A stretch of DNA of 64,000 nucleotides from Oceanobacillus halophilus. Lineage in GTDB: Bacteria; Bacillota; Bacilli; Bacillales; Amphibacillaceae. This document shows, in pieces, positions 1-8,272 of this stretch. The stretch spans positions 20,054 through 84,053 of the forward strand of contig NZ_RBZP01000014.1 in the NCBI RefSeq assembly GCF_003628505.1. Direction: 5' to 3'. Below the pieces are notes generated by a model. That model was not told where the DNA came from. It did not search any database and saw nothing but the letters and a program-made list of their open reading frames with translations. The position numbers and the translations under genes are program-made. How positions within the stretch are numbered: the first letter of the stretch is position 1; each line of letters starts with the position of its first letter.

Positions 1-796
1 TCCAGTAATTAATTATCTCCGTTAAAATTTCAATAGCTTCAATACGGCTTTTTTCATAAAGATCAATAAAACTTTCGTTTAAAGGTTCCTGTGTTGCCGA
101 ATGATACCAGGTTTCATGATTCAAATTTAAGTAATCTTTATTGTTTTTTATTGGCTGGTGGGAATAAGGTGAGACAAAGGTTCGTAATATTTTATTTTTC
201 CAGCCGTGAGGGTCTGATAAAAGCTTTAATGCAAGTATCATATCCCTATATGCTTTTTGTATATATTTAGTTGATGCTCTTGTTTGGTTAGGGTAGTATT
301 TTTTAATTGTTGTGTGGAGAAGTTTTATGATGTCCTCATCCAACTTACTGCCAATATCTACTTCCTTGTATACTTGAGATTTCCATGTTTTAATACGATG
401 ATACTTATCCATCATTAAGGTATCAATAATTATTTCCAGTCTTTGATGATTACTACCCTCGTATCCTGCAAAATAATGAACGAATGGATGCGTGTTTCTA
501 TCTAAAATATGGTGCGTTAGAAAACCCACTACAAAGGCTTGGACACATTTGCTTTTTTCTTTTGCCTCTCTTATAAGGTCCATTATAAATTCGCCACAGT
601 GTTTTGTATGTAAATCCATTCCCACTTGATGAACAGGTTCCTCTTTTATCCACGGCCAAAAATTATAATAAAAAAACGGATCTGGACCTTGTGCACCTAA
701 CTTTAAATAGGATTCATTATGTGAAGTGAGAAACGGTTGATTTACTGCATCCACTACATCCTCACTAAAAAGTATATGTGTCCATATATTCGGCAC
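1..796 (-). CDS. Zinc-dependent phospholipase C-like protein (partial, 3' end off window)
   Basis: An open frame runs leftward from a GTG at 796 to the window edge, giving about 265 residues without a stop. The start is preceded by a GGGGG ribosome site about 6 bases away. The N-terminus reads VPNIWTHILFSEDV. Further on, FLTHHILDRNTHPFVHYF has the closely spaced His/Asp pattern of the zinc-dependent phospholipase C/S1-P1-like fold (PF00882-type), which binds metal through an N-terminal region and HxxxD motifs. No signal peptide is visible, so a cytoplasmic hydrolase is likely, as in many Bacillaceae relatives. The substrate cannot be told from sequence. It is divergent from fumC. Confidence 0.7.
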   Translation of the reverse strand, partial: MPNIWTHILFSEDVVDAVNQPFLTSHNESYLKLGAQGPDPFFYYNFWPWIKEEPVHQVGMDLHTKHCGEFIMDLIREAKEKSKCVQAFVVGFLTHHILDRNTHPFVHYFAGYEGSNHQRLEIIIDTLMMDKYHRIKTWKSQVYKEVDIGSKLDEDIIKLLHTTIKKYYPNQTRASTKYIQKAYRDMILALKLLSDPHGWKNKILRTFVSPYSHQPIKNNKDYLNLNHETWYHSATQEPLNESFIDLYEKSRIEAIEILTEIINYW

Positions 797-1033
797 AGTG
801 AAATCCCCCTTTATTATTTCTCTTTAATTTCAAAGGTTTATAATATACTCATATATTATATAGGAAAAAGTCTAAAAGTTGGTGAAATAAAATGAACAAA
901 TTTGTGTCTTCCGGTTGAATGTGACAATTGTGAAAAGATTTCCTTGATTCAAGGTTATTTTCTATTCTATTATTTATGAAATTTGTTACAATAAAGGAGT
1001 GAAGAAGATTACATATTAGGGGAGGAAAACAGG

Positions 1034-2419
1034 ATGGAATATCGTGTGGAAAGAGATACATTAGGGGAAGTGAATGTACCTGCAGATAAGTACTGGGGGG
1101 CACAGACACAAAGAAGCAAACAAAATTTTCCAATTGGTAATGAAACAATGCCAAAGGAAGTTATACAGGCATTTGCAATTTTGAAAAAAAGTGCTGCAAA
1201 AGCAAATAGTGATTTAGGACTGATGGAGAAAAAGAAAGCAGAAGCAATAGAATATGCAGCAAATCAGATTATAGAAGGAAAGATTTTTGATCATTTTCCA
1301 TTAGTAGTATGGCAAACCGGAAGTGGTACCCAGTCTAATATGAATGTAAACGAAGTAATTGCGCACGTAGGGAATAAATGGCTTGCTGAAAATGGCAGTG
1401 ACCTTAGATTGCACCCAAATGACGACGTAAATAAATCACAAAGCTCCAATGATACTTATCCAACGGCAATGCATATAGCCTTCGTTTTAAAGTTGGAAGA
1501 TTATGTAGTTCCAGCAGTTCAAACTTTAAAGGACACATTAAAAGAAAAAATGGATGCGTTTTCTGATATCGTAAAAATTGGACGAACTCATCTCCAAGAT
1601 GCAACTCCACTAACATTAGGGCAAGAGATAAGTGGCTGGCATCGTATGCTGGAAAAATCAGAGATGATGATTAATGAAAGTGTACAACATATTAAGGAAT
1701 TAGCAATTGGTGGTACAGCAGTTGGTACAGGCCTCAATGCACATCCAGAGTTTTCTGAACGCGTTTGTAAAGCCATTAGTGACTATACGGGCAAATCATT
1801 TGTTTCTGCACCGAATAAATTTCACTCTTTAACGAGTCATGATGAATCCGTATATGCCCATGGTGCATTAAAAGGTTTAGCTGCAGATATCATGAAGATT
1901 GCTAATGATGTTCGCTGGTTAGCGAGTGGTCCACGCTGTGGAATTGGAGAAATAACAATTCCTGCTAATGAACCTGGAAGCTCTATTATGCCTGGAAAGG
2001 TAAATCCTACGCAAAGCGAAGCGGTAACAATGGTTGCTGCTCAGGTAATGGGTAATGATGCAACTATAGGATTTGCGGCAAGTCAAGGAAACTTTGAATT
2101 AAATGTATTTAAGCCTGTTATAGCATATAATTTCTTACAATCTTGTCAGTTGCTCGCTGATAGCATTGTTTCCTTTGATGAACGCTGTGCTCAAGGAATT
2201 GAACCAAATCAAGAGCAAATTGAGAAGAATTTAAATGATTCTCTAATGCTTGTAACAGCATTAAATCCTCATATTGGATATGAAAATGCTGCTAAGATTG
2301 CGAAAACAGCTTTTAGTGAGAATGCTACTCTTAAAGAAACAGCTGTGAAATTAGGACTTTTAACAGAAGAAGAGTTTGACCAATACGTAAAACCGGAAGA
2401 AATGACGTATCCTAAATAA
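1034..2419 (+). CDS. fumC: Class II fumarate hydratase
   Basis: This 461-residue protein has the usual length of class II (iron-independent) fumarases, which interconvert fumarate and L-malate in the TCA cycle as cytosolic homotetramers. The aspartase/fumarase superfamily signature [13 protein letters not shown] is present near residue 317. The substrate-site segments GSGTQSNMN (about residue 98) and [10 protein letters not shown] (about residue 185) are also intact, and they favour fumarase over aspartase. A strong GGGGAGG ribosome site precedes the ATG. The gene is monocistronic, with a terminator hairpin 36 bases downstream. Confidence is high because all three conserved regions are complete. 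Confidence 0.96.
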   Translation: MEYRVERDTLGEVNVPADKYWGAQTQRSKQNFPIGNETMPKEVIQAFAILKKSAAKANSDLGLMEKKKAEAIEYAANQIIEGKIFDHFPLVVWQTGSGTQSNMNVNEVIAHVGNKWLAENGSDLRLHPNDDVNKSQSSNDTYPTAMHIAFVLKLEDYVVPAVQTLKDTLKEKMDAFSDIVKIGRTHLQDATPLTLGQEISGWHRMLEKSEMMINESVQHIKELAIGGTAVGTGLNAHPEFSERVCKAISDYTGKSFVSAPNKFHSLTSHDESVYAHGALKGLAADIMKIANDVRWLASGPRCGIGEITIPANEPGSSIMPGKVNPTQSEAVTMVAAQVMGNDATIGFAASQGNFELNVFKPVIAYNFLQSCQLLADSIVSFDERCAQGIEPNQEQIEKNLNDSLMLVTALNPHIGYENAAKIAKTAFSENATLKETAVKLGLLTEEEFDQYVKPEEMTYPK

Positions 2420-2455
2420 TATTTCAGATGTAAAAGTACAACAAAAACTAAGTGG

Positions 2456-2488
2456 AAGCCTATTACACATTGATGTAATGGGCTTTTT
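2456..2488 (+). terminator. fumC intrinsic terminator
   Basis: AAGCCTATTACA pairs with TGTAATGGGCTT across a 6-base loop with one G-T wobble, followed by a T run. It lies 36 bases after the fumC stop. Confidence 0.8.
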
Positions 2489-2602
2489 ATTTGTTGATGT
2501 GTTTACTGGAATCACATCTACATTTTACCAGTGATTTTTAGTTATAAGATTTGGGTTAACGACAGACAATAGAAATACAACATCACAAGGAGGTGATATC
2601 AC

Positions 2603-2806
2603 ATGGCTAACAACAACAACTCAAACCAATTAGTTGTTCCTGGAGTACAACAAGCTCTTGATCAAATGAAATATGAAATTGCAACTGAGTTTGGTGTTAA
2701 TTTAGGAGCAGACACAACTTCTCGTGCTAACGGTTCTGTAGGTGGAGAAATCACAAAACGTTTAGTACAAACTGCTCAACAACAATTAAACGGTGGTTCA
2801 CAATAA
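2603..2806 (+). CDS. Alpha/beta-type small acid-soluble spore protein
   Basis: This 67-residue protein is a typical alpha/beta SASP. It has an Asn/Gln-rich N-terminus, the GPR protease cleavage context EIATEFGV near residue 25, and the conserved [20 protein letters not shown] segment that contacts DNA. Such proteins coat spore DNA in the forespore, hold it in an A-like form that resists UV, and are degraded at germination. An exceptionally strong AAGGAGGTGAT ribosome site precedes the ATG. In relatives these genes are read by forespore sigma G, but I could not assign a convincing sigma G promoter here. It stands alone and is followed by its own terminator. Confidence 0.95.
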   Translation: MANNNNSNQLVVPGVQQALDQMKYEIATEFGVNLGADTTSRANGSVGGEITKRLVQTAQQQLNGGSQ

Positions 2807-2820
2807 TATAAAGATGGCTA

Positions 2821-2853
2821 AGAGGGAAGTCTATATAGGCTTCCCTCTTTATT
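2821..2853 (+). terminator. SASP gene terminator
   Basis: GAGGGAAG and CTTCCCTC form an 8-bp stem around a 10-base loop, followed by TTTATT. It lies 16 bases after the SASP stop and just ahead of the convergent small-peptide gene. Confidence 0.85.
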
Positions 2854-2866
2854 ATTATGTTTTAAA

Positions 2867-3016
2867 TTAAACCCCACAAAGAATAGGAGAACCAAAGTTA
2901 CCCCCTATAGCAAAGCATGCAGCAGATTCAACCTCAGCTTGAACAGATGAAAAAGCAAAAGATAAAGAAACGATAAGTGCAGTGCTAACAATAATATTTC
3001 TTAGTTTCTTCTTCAT
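2867..3016 (-). CDS. Small secreted two-cysteine peptide (49 aa), unknown function
   Basis: A short gene with full expression signals. A sigma A promoter lies at 3060-3088, an AGGAGGTG ribosome site is placed ideally, and the ATG is at 3016. The product begins MKKKLRNII, followed by a hydrophobic stretch (about residues 8-22) and an A-x-A-like cleavage site SVQA (residues 24-27). This predicts a secreted mature peptide of about 22 residues, beginning EVESAACF and ending SPILCGV. Its two Cys (residues 34 and 47) could form a disulfide loop. I do not recognise a family. A signalling peptide, a small bacteriocin or a surface peptide are all possible. It converges on the SASP gene. Confidence 0.7.
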   Translation of the reverse strand: MKKKLRNIIVSTALIVSLSFAFSSVQAEVESAACFAIGGNFGSPILCGV

Positions 3017-3059
3017 ATTTTACACCTCCTAGCATAAAAAATGTCAATTCACATTATTC

Positions 3060-3088
3060 ATACTAATTGAAATATAAAATGCAGTCAA
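3060..3088 (-). promoter_or_regulatory. Sigma A promoter of the 49-aa peptide gene
   Basis: On the minus strand the -35 box is TTGACT (3083-3088) and the -10 box is TAGTAT (3060-3065), separated by exactly 17 bases. Each box matches consensus at 5 or 4 of 6 positions. The start codon is 44 bases further on, so the leader is short. Confidence 0.7.
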
Positions 3089-3175
3089 ATAATTCGTGTG
3101 ATAATTCTGTTTATTTTGGAAAGTTTTATTACAGACTCGGGTGCGTGAAATATTATATAGAATTGATGGTAAATA

Positions 3176-3213
3176 AAAAGCTTGAAGAGAAATAACATTT
3201 CTCTTCAAGCTTT
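3176..3213 (-). terminator. msmX terminator (bidirectional shape)
   Basis: AAAGCTTGAAGAGAAA pairs perfectly with TTTCTCTTCAAGCTTT across a 5-base loop. On the minus strand it lies 9 bases beyond the msmX stop and is followed by TTTTTATTT. Confidence 0.9.
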
Positions 3214-3221
3214 ATAGAAAA

Positions 3222-4319
3222 TTATTTAATGCGGAGTTCGGTATCATTATCAAAGAAATGACAGCGATTCATGTCAAATGCTAAATCAATTGTTTCTCCG
3301 CCTTTGATATCAGAACGAGAATCGACACGAGCAACGAAGTCTTGACCATTTACTTTAGAATATAGGAAGGATTCAGCACCCATTAATTCAGCTACTTCTA
3401 TGTGAGCATCAATTTTAGTTTCTGGTGAAGCATCTAGGAATGCTGGCTCATCATGAATATCTTCTGGACGTACACCTAAAGTAACTTCTTTATTTTGGTA
3501 TCCTTGGTCACGTAATGTCTTCATTTTTCCTTCTGGAACTTTTACTTTAATGTCACCCATTTGGAAGTAACCATCCGTAAGTTTTCCGCTAAAGAAGTTC
3601 ATGGAAGGAGACCCAATAAACCCACCTACGAAAACATTTTCCGGATTATCGTATACATCTTTTGGTGCACCGATTTGTTGGATGATACCATCTTTCATAA
3701 CAACAAGTCGAGTGGCCATTGTCATTGCTTCTGTTTGGTCGTGTGTTACGTAAATTGTAGTTGTTTTCAAACGTTGATGTAGTTTTTGAATCTCAGCACG
3801 CATTTGCACACGTAATTTAGCATCTAAGTTTGATAAAGGTTCATCCATTAAGAAAACTTTAGCATCACGTACGATAGCACGGCCAAGCGCAACACGCTGA
3901 CGTTGACCACCAGATAGAGCTTTTGGTTTACGATCTAAGTATGCTTCCAAACCTAATATTTTTGCTGCATTATTTACACGTTTATCAATATCATCTTTGC
4001 TGAATTTACGAAGTTTTAAACCAAATGCCATGTTATCGTAAACATTCATATGTGGGTATAATGCATAATTTTGGAAAACCATTGCAATGTCGCGGTCTTT
4101 AGGAGCAACATCATTCATTTTTTTGTCATCAATATAAAACTCGCCATCTGAGATTTCTTCAAGTCCTGCAATCATACGTAATGTCGTTGATTTACCACAA
4201 CCAGAAGGACCAACGAAAACAATAAACTCTTTATCCTTTATGTTTAAGTTAAAATCATCTACTGCAATTACATCTTTATCATATCTTTTTTGAATCTTTT
4301 CTAGTCTTAATTCTGCCAT
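3222..4319 (-). CDS. msmX: Multiple-sugar ABC importer ATPase (MsmX/UgpC family)
   Basis: This is the ATP-binding subunit that energises carbohydrate ABC importers. In B. subtilis MsmX is shared by several of them. Visible motifs are Walker A GPSGCGKST, the signature LSGGQRQRVALGRA and Walker B VFLMDEP with the D-loop NLDAKLR, followed by a C-terminal TOBE/MalK-type regulatory region. The start chosen is the ATG at 4319 (MAELRLEK), because GGAGGT sits 7 bases upstream. An ATG at 4334 would place that ribosome site inside the gene. The resulting 365 residues equal the usual family length. No permease genes are adjacent, which fits the shared-ATPase role. A cre box lies in its promoter. Confidence 0.93.
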   Translation of the reverse strand: MAELRLEKIQKRYDKDVIAVDDFNLNIKDKEFIVFVGPSGCGKSTTLRMIAGLEEISDGEFYIDDKKMNDVAPKDRDIAMVFQNYALYPHMNVYDNMAFGLKLRKFSKDDIDKRVNNAAKILGLEAYLDRKPKALSGGQRQRVALGRAIVRDAKVFLMDEPLSNLDAKLRVQMRAEIQKLHQRLKTTTIYVTHDQTEAMTMATRLVVMKDGIIQQIGAPKDVYDNPENVFVGGFIGSPSMNFFSGKLTDGYFQMGDIKVKVPEGKMKTLRDQGYQNKEVTLGVRPEDIHDEPAFLDASPETKIDAHIEVAELMGAESFLYSKVNGQDFVARVDSRSDIKGGETIDLAFDMNRCHFFDNDTELRIK

Positions 4320-4353
4320 TTTCATTACCTCCATATTTGTAAGCGGTAACTAC

Positions 4354-4382
4354 ATTGTAGTATGGAAAGCGTTTTCTGTTAA
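4354..4382 (-). promoter_or_regulatory. msmX sigma A promoter containing a cre (CcpA) site
   Basis: On the minus strand TTAACA (4377-4382) and TACAAT (4354-4359) are separated by 17 bases. The spacer holds a catabolite-responsive element, TGGAAAGCGTTTTCT on the plus strand (4363-4377). Its position between -35 and -10 predicts direct CcpA repression when preferred sugars are present. Confidence 0.75.
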
Positions 4383-4407
4383 TGGCAATGGTGCACAAAT
4401 ATCTCGC

Positions 4408-5286
4408 TTATTCTTTGTGCATCATAGACAATATGACTAAGTAAACAGCCATTGCTTCATTAAATTGGCGTACGTCAATTCCTGTTTTATCAACAAATTT
4501 GTCTAATCGATACTGTAAACTATTTCGGTGCAGATGTAGCTTTTTAGAAGCAACTGTTACATTTAAATTACTCTGAATAAATACTTTAATAGAGTGGAGA
4601 AGTTCATGGTCTTCAATTAATTCTTTTAAGACCAGTTGTTTGACACTATCTAAAAAGTTTTGTTCCGCTTGGTCAACAAAGTGGTAGGATATCGCATCTA
4701 TATACGTAACAACAGATTGGTCTGAATAGGTAAATGCAATGTTGCTGCTCGTAACAAATGATTCGTAGTATTGATCTAATTCTGATAGTGTATCAATATA
4801 CGGTCCAACAAAAAAACTAATATTTACATATAAATCACTCATTAGTACATCAATTATTTGTTCATAGGAAATGGATTCCTCTGGTATTGCTGGTTTTTCT
4901 TCGATAATTATTCCTTCATGTTCATTTTCCCATAAAATTGGAACATCTTTACCGTAAGTATTAGGAATGGCTTCTTTAAAGAGTTGTGTATCAATCTGGT
5001 CCGATTTTATCAAGAAATACACAAACCGAAATGGACTTACCTTCTTTTCTATCGGTTGAGAGATACGTTTTCTCCATAACTGTTCTAATTCACTCGGCTG
5101 AGGGAGATGGATGTTGTGTGGTTTAAGAAAGGTTGATAACAATTCAACGTCTTTATTCGTCAATTCATTATTGTCGAATCCTATTACTTTATTTTCTTGG
5201 GTAATAAACCAGCGATAATTTTGTGGTAAAGTATCTAGTTCTTCAAAATATCGCATCGATGGGAAAATTTTTTTTAACTGCTCCAT
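4408..5286 (-). CDS. PucR/CdaR-type helix-turn-helix regulator
   Basis: This 292-residue protein has a C-terminal PucR-type HTH (about residues 230-285). It contains the characteristic pattern of a few Asn-rich residues, then AxKLHLHRNSLQYRLDKF and a terminal TGIDVRQF segment. The N-terminal two thirds has no motif I can name and probably senses a ligand, as in CdaR-like regulators of sugar-acid or purine use. A ribosome site AGAGGA precedes the ATG. It lies directly upstream of msmX on the same strand, but msmX has its own promoter in the 88-base gap, so they need not be one operon. Confidence 0.75.
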   Translation of the reverse strand: MEQLKKIFPSMRYFEELDTLPQNYRWFITQENKVIGFDNNELTNKDVELLSTFLKPHNIHLPQPSELEQLWRKRISQPIEKKVSPFRFVYFLIKSDQIDTQLFKEAIPNTYGKDVPILWENEHEGIIIEEKPAIPEESISYEQIIDVLMSDLYVNISFFVGPYIDTLSELDQYYESFVTSSNIAFTYSDQSVVTYIDAISYHFVDQAEQNFLDSVKQLVLKELIEDHELLHSIKVFIQSNLNVTVASKKLHLHRNSLQYRLDKFVDKTGIDVRQFNEAMAVYLVILSMMHKE

Positions 5287-5490
5287 TACAAAAATCCTCT
5301 TTTCTTTTGTTGCTATATTGCAATTCTTATTCTAACATGTTTCTTAATTTTAAATATGTATGATAAAGCAAATAGATTTTGACAGCACAGATGGGTAGGT
5401 ATTAGAGCTGTGAAAGCTATACCGTTATGCTATACATTGAATAATACGTCTGTTATAGTGGACTAGAAAATAAATGAAGGAGGTCATGTT

Positions 5491-5850
5491 TTGTCTAATA
5501 TACATGATAGCGCGTATGATTTAGAAAAAGCAATTCGTGAAAGTGAGGAGTTCAATAGTTTAAAGGATTCGTATGAAGCGGTTATGAATAATCCTCAGGC
5601 AAAAGAAATGTTCGAAAGCTTCCGCGATACACAAATGCAATTACAAGAAAAACAGATGCAAGGACAAGATATTACGGAAGAGGAAGTAGAAAAAGCTCGT
5701 GCCGTTGTAGAACAAGTTCAACAACATGCTGATATTTCTAAATTAATGGAAGAAGAGCAACGCTTAAATCTATTAATTAATGATATAAGCCGTATTATTA
5801 CTAAGCCATTAGAAGAACTTTATGGTGACCCAAATAGCCCGCAACAATAA
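5491..5850 (+). CDS. yheA: YlbF/YmcA-family protein YheA
   Basis: This 119-residue, almost wholly helical protein matches B. subtilis YheA (UPF0342, YlbF/YmcA superfamily). It has the conserved FRDTQMQLQEKQMQGQDI stretch near residue 44, the VQQHxxISxLMExEQR helix and a C-terminal ITKPLEELYG tail. Relatives YlbF and YmcA form complexes that influence RNase Y and development, but YheA itself has no proven role. Start is TTG at 5491, 7 bases after AGGAGG. The ATG at 5486 is out of frame. A perfect terminator follows immediately. Confidence 0.9.
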   Translation: MSNIHDSAYDLEKAIRESEEFNSLKDSYEAVMNNPQAKEMFESFRDTQMQLQEKQMQGQDITEEEVEKARAVVEQVQQHADISKLMEEEQRLNLLINDISRIITKPLEELYGDPNSPQQ

Positions 5851-5851
5851 C

Positions 5852-5899
5852 AAAAAACGACTTCATTGCACATTGAAATGCAATGAAGTCGTTTTTTGT
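5852..5899 (+). terminator. yheA terminator
   Basis: AAAAAACGACTTCATTGCA pairs perfectly with its complement across a 7-base loop and ends in TTTTTT. It begins one base after the yheA stop. Confidence 0.92.
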
Positions 5900-5978
5900 T
5901 ATCAAGTTTTATTGAAATGAATTCCTGCAATAATATAGTACAAAGTCCAATCCTAAAAGAGAATTTTGAATTATGTAG

Positions 5979-6604
5979 TAGTTGATAGAAACTCCTGATT
6001 TATTTAATTCAGAATAGTTATCTCTCGCTTACACTAATGAATGTTTTCTACTGGCATTCGCTCCAGCAGAATACTTGCGGTTCGCGGGCACGGCTTCAGC
6101 CTCCTCGCGGAAAAAACATACTGCGCCTGCCTCTACTAGTAATGCTTTGAAGTAGGCTTCCTCGGCGCAAGGGCCAAAGAAGCTTAATCAAGGAGTTCCC
6201 TCGCTGCGGGGTCTTCAGACTCGTGCTTTTCCCGCAGGACAAGGAAGACTACGTCAGCGAAGCATCGCACGAAGAAAATGTGCTTTTCATTTTGGAGGAG
6301 TCTCCGTATTCTGCCTCCGCTATATTACATGCACTAGATATTTTTAAAGCTATACTTCATAATTTTACGTTTAGGGTAGTTGGTCCTCCTAGAATACAGA
6401 ATTTTTCTAGTAAAATTTAAGTAGAGCAGGAACTAAGCGGAGGAAATACACGGAGACTCCTGCGGGAAGAAGAGCATCGGTGAGACTACGTAGTGCGTCA
6501 GCACGGAGGAGGCTCACCAGCTCCCCGCGGAAAGCGAAGTGTATTTCCGTAGCGAAGACAGAGCAGTATTCTGAATTAAAGATATCAGGACTCTATACAA
6601 AATC
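5979..6604 (+). mobile_element. Palindromic MITE-like element, copy 1
   Basis: This 626-bp intergenic element has the family architecture. The inner left terminus contains TTGATAGAAACTCCTGAT and TTTAATTCAGAATAG. Module A contains CGCGGGCACGGC, and module B starts GGAGGAAATACACGGAG and ends GTATTTCCGTAGCG. The inverted terminus CTGAATTAAAGATATCAGG closes it. The outer GGCTCTTTTC ends seen in copies 2, 7 and 8 are not recognisable here, so this copy appears decayed. Short open frames inside it are not credible genes. It separates yheA from yhzD. Confidence 0.85.
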
Positions 6605-6660
6605 CGAAATAAACTATAAAAGCAAACATACTAAAGAATTGTATCTTTTGGAAAATTATT

Positions 6661-6846
6661 TTAACGATGAAATAATACTAATTTTGCTTCAGGTGAGACG
6701 CAGCGGTGGGTGTGTTCACTGTATCCTTTTTCATCTAGTAGTTGCTGCCCAAGTGTTTTAGCTTCATTATTATCCTTGGCTTGAAATGTCTCATCTAATA
6801 ATTTTTCCCCAGTTTTATCGAATACCGTTATTATGTAGTTTTTCAT
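6661..6846 (-). CDS. yhzD: YhzD-like protein
   Basis: This 61-residue protein resembles the YhzD family of Bacillus. The N-terminal half reads YIITVFDKTGEKLLDETF, and the conserved C-terminus contains GYSEHTHRCVSPEAKLVLF. A textbook AGGAGG ribosome site stands 7 bases before the ATG at 6846. No membrane segment or metal-site pattern is evident. The single Cys lies in the conserved HRC motif. Function is unknown. The gene is read toward element copy 1. Confidence 0.8.
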   Translation of the reverse strand: MKNYIITVFDKTGEKLLDETFQAKDNNEAKTLGQQLLDEKGYSEHTHRCVSPEAKLVLFHR

Positions 6847-6946
6847 ATTAATCCCTCCTAGTTAAAATAAAAAAACATCTTATATTCTAAATATTATTAT
6901 AAATCAATATAGATGAAAAGGAAATTAGTTTGATTGTAAAGTGAAC

Positions 6947-6995
6947 TTGACAACGCCATCTAAGTAAAGTATACTTTACGTTAAGTTGACTTAAC
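6947..6995 (+). promoter_or_regulatory. Strong sigma A promoter with two palindromic operators
   Basis: TTGACA (6947-6952) and TATACT (6970-6975) are separated by 17 bases. The -10 box sits within the perfect 16-bp palindrome GTAAAGTATACTTTAC (6964-6979). A second palindrome, GTTAAGTTGACTTAAC (6980-6995), follows directly. This is a natural operator pair for the small HTH protein encoded just downstream, and autorepression is the simplest reading. Confidence 0.75.
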
Positions 6996-7019
6996 ACTTA
7001 ACCTGAAGGCGGAATAAAG

Positions 7020-7229
7020 ATGAAAACTTTAATCAAAGAAAAAAGGACAGAAATGAATATTACACAGGAAGAATTATCGAAAAAACTGAAAGTATCACGA
7101 CAAACGGTAATTTCACTAGAAAAGGGTAAGTATAAACCTTCTTTGGTGTTGGCTCATAAACTTGCCCAGACTTTTGGATGTACCATTGAGGAATTATTTA
7201 TATTTGAGGGAGATGAGAATATTGAGTGA
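7020..7229 (+). CDS. Small XRE/Cro-type transcriptional regulator
   Basis: This 69-residue protein is essentially a single HTH_3 domain. ITQEELSKKLKVSRQTVISLEKGKYKPS (about residues 15-42) contains the two DNA-reading helices, and the C-terminus reads FGCTIEELF. It belongs to the YozG/YgzD-like group often paired with a small membrane protein. The same pairing is seen here, since the next frame overlaps its 3' end by 17 bases. Two palindromes cover its promoter, indicating autoregulation. Confidence 0.85.
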   Translation: MKTLIKEKRTEMNITQEELSKKLKVSRQTVISLEKGKYKPSLVLAHKLAQTFGCTIEELFIFEGDENIE

Positions 7230-7536
7230 GTCTTTGTTAAATACGCTTTATGGTCTGTCAGGGGTAATTGGTGCAGGAATTGTGTTATTGATAGTATTTT
7301 TCATTAATTGGCGAATTGGAAAGAAAAAGCATCTATTTGATGAACGCTATCAGCAGCAAACCAATCGAGCAAAAGCAAGATCCTGGGACGCAATGATTGT
7401 CATTTATATGATTGCATGGGTAATCGTTATCATTTTTGACGGCATTTCTTTCAGTTTCTTTTTGCTGACTGCACTCCTAGTTCTTCATAATATGACAGCG
7501 GCAATCACCAATATGTATTTTTTGAACAAAGAATAA
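7213..7536 (+). CDS. Small integral membrane protein paired with the HTH regulator
   Basis: From the ATG at 7213 the product has 107 residues and three hydrophobic segments (about residues 15-30, 60-75 and 78-95), separated by a basic loop rich in Lys and Arg. It overlaps the regulator gene, so translational coupling is likely. GAGGGAG abuts the ATG, so an in-frame TTG at 7222 is an alternative start. HTH plus small membrane-protein pairs are common in Firmicutes, where the membrane partner may sense envelope state or antagonise the regulator. That role is inference and no named family is assigned. Confidence 0.65.
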   Translation: MRILSESLLNTLYGLSGVIGAGIVLLIVFFINWRIGKKKHLFDERYQQQTNRAKARSWDAMIVIYMIAWVIVIIFDGISFSFFLLTALLVLHNMTAAITNMYFLNKE

Positions 7537-7647
7537 AAGATTGAAACTAATAACTAACTTAATCCGTATGTAAAATTATAGTAAATATAATGGAAAGATA
7601 TTTACACTCTATTCAATGATTGATAAAGTCATTCTTATCTATCGGAA

Positions 7648-8224
7648 GTCTCTTTTCATATAGTTTGTTACTTTTTGAAGTTATCAGTTGATAGAAATTC
7701 CTTATTTATTTAATTTAGAATAGTGTAGCTCTTGCTTACACTTATGACTAGTAGACGCAGGCGTAGTTCTGGTCTTTCCGCGAGGAGGCTACGTATTGGG
7801 ATAGTTATTCCTCGTAAAAATAAATTTTTCCAGATAAAATCAAGTAGAGCAGGAACATAGCGGAGGAAATACACGGAGACTCCTTGAAAAAAGAAGACCA
7901 CTTTTTTCTGCGTGCGATGTTTTGCTGCCGAAGCGTTCCTTGTCCTGCGGGAAGAAGAGCATCGGTGAGACTACGTAGTGAGGGAACTACTTGAATATCC
8001 ATCCCTGCTCCCTTGCGCCGAGGAAACCCGCTTCAAAGCATCACTGGAAGACGCAGGCGCACAGGCTTTTCAGCACGGAGGAGGCTCACCAGCTCCCCTA
8101 AGGTGCGCGTAGTGTATTTCCGTAGCGGAGACAGAGCAGTATTCTGAATTAAAGATATCAGGACTCTATACAAAATGTAAGGTAAAGTCATGTTAAAAAG
8201 GCAACAATCTTTTAGAAGAGAGCC
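7648..8224 (+). mobile_element. Palindromic MITE-like element, copy 2 (8-bp target duplication)
   Basis: The left end GTCTCTTTTC (7648-7657) and right end GAAGAGAGCC (8215-8224) are inverted repeats. The 8 bases outside them are TATCGGAA (7640-7647) and TATTGGAA (8225-8232), a target-site duplication with one mismatch. Module A is largely deleted, while module B is full length. The element lies directly upstream of yhaQ and could influence its transcription. Confidence 0.88.
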
Positions 8225-8272
8225 TATTGGAAAAAGAAAAAGATAAATTAGTCTAATAAGGGAGCACGGGAA

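Noticed and set aside
849..1154. 101-codon minus-strand frame overlapping the fumC start
   Set aside because: It covers the fumC promoter and 5' end, with no ribosome site and low-complexity hydrophobic content.
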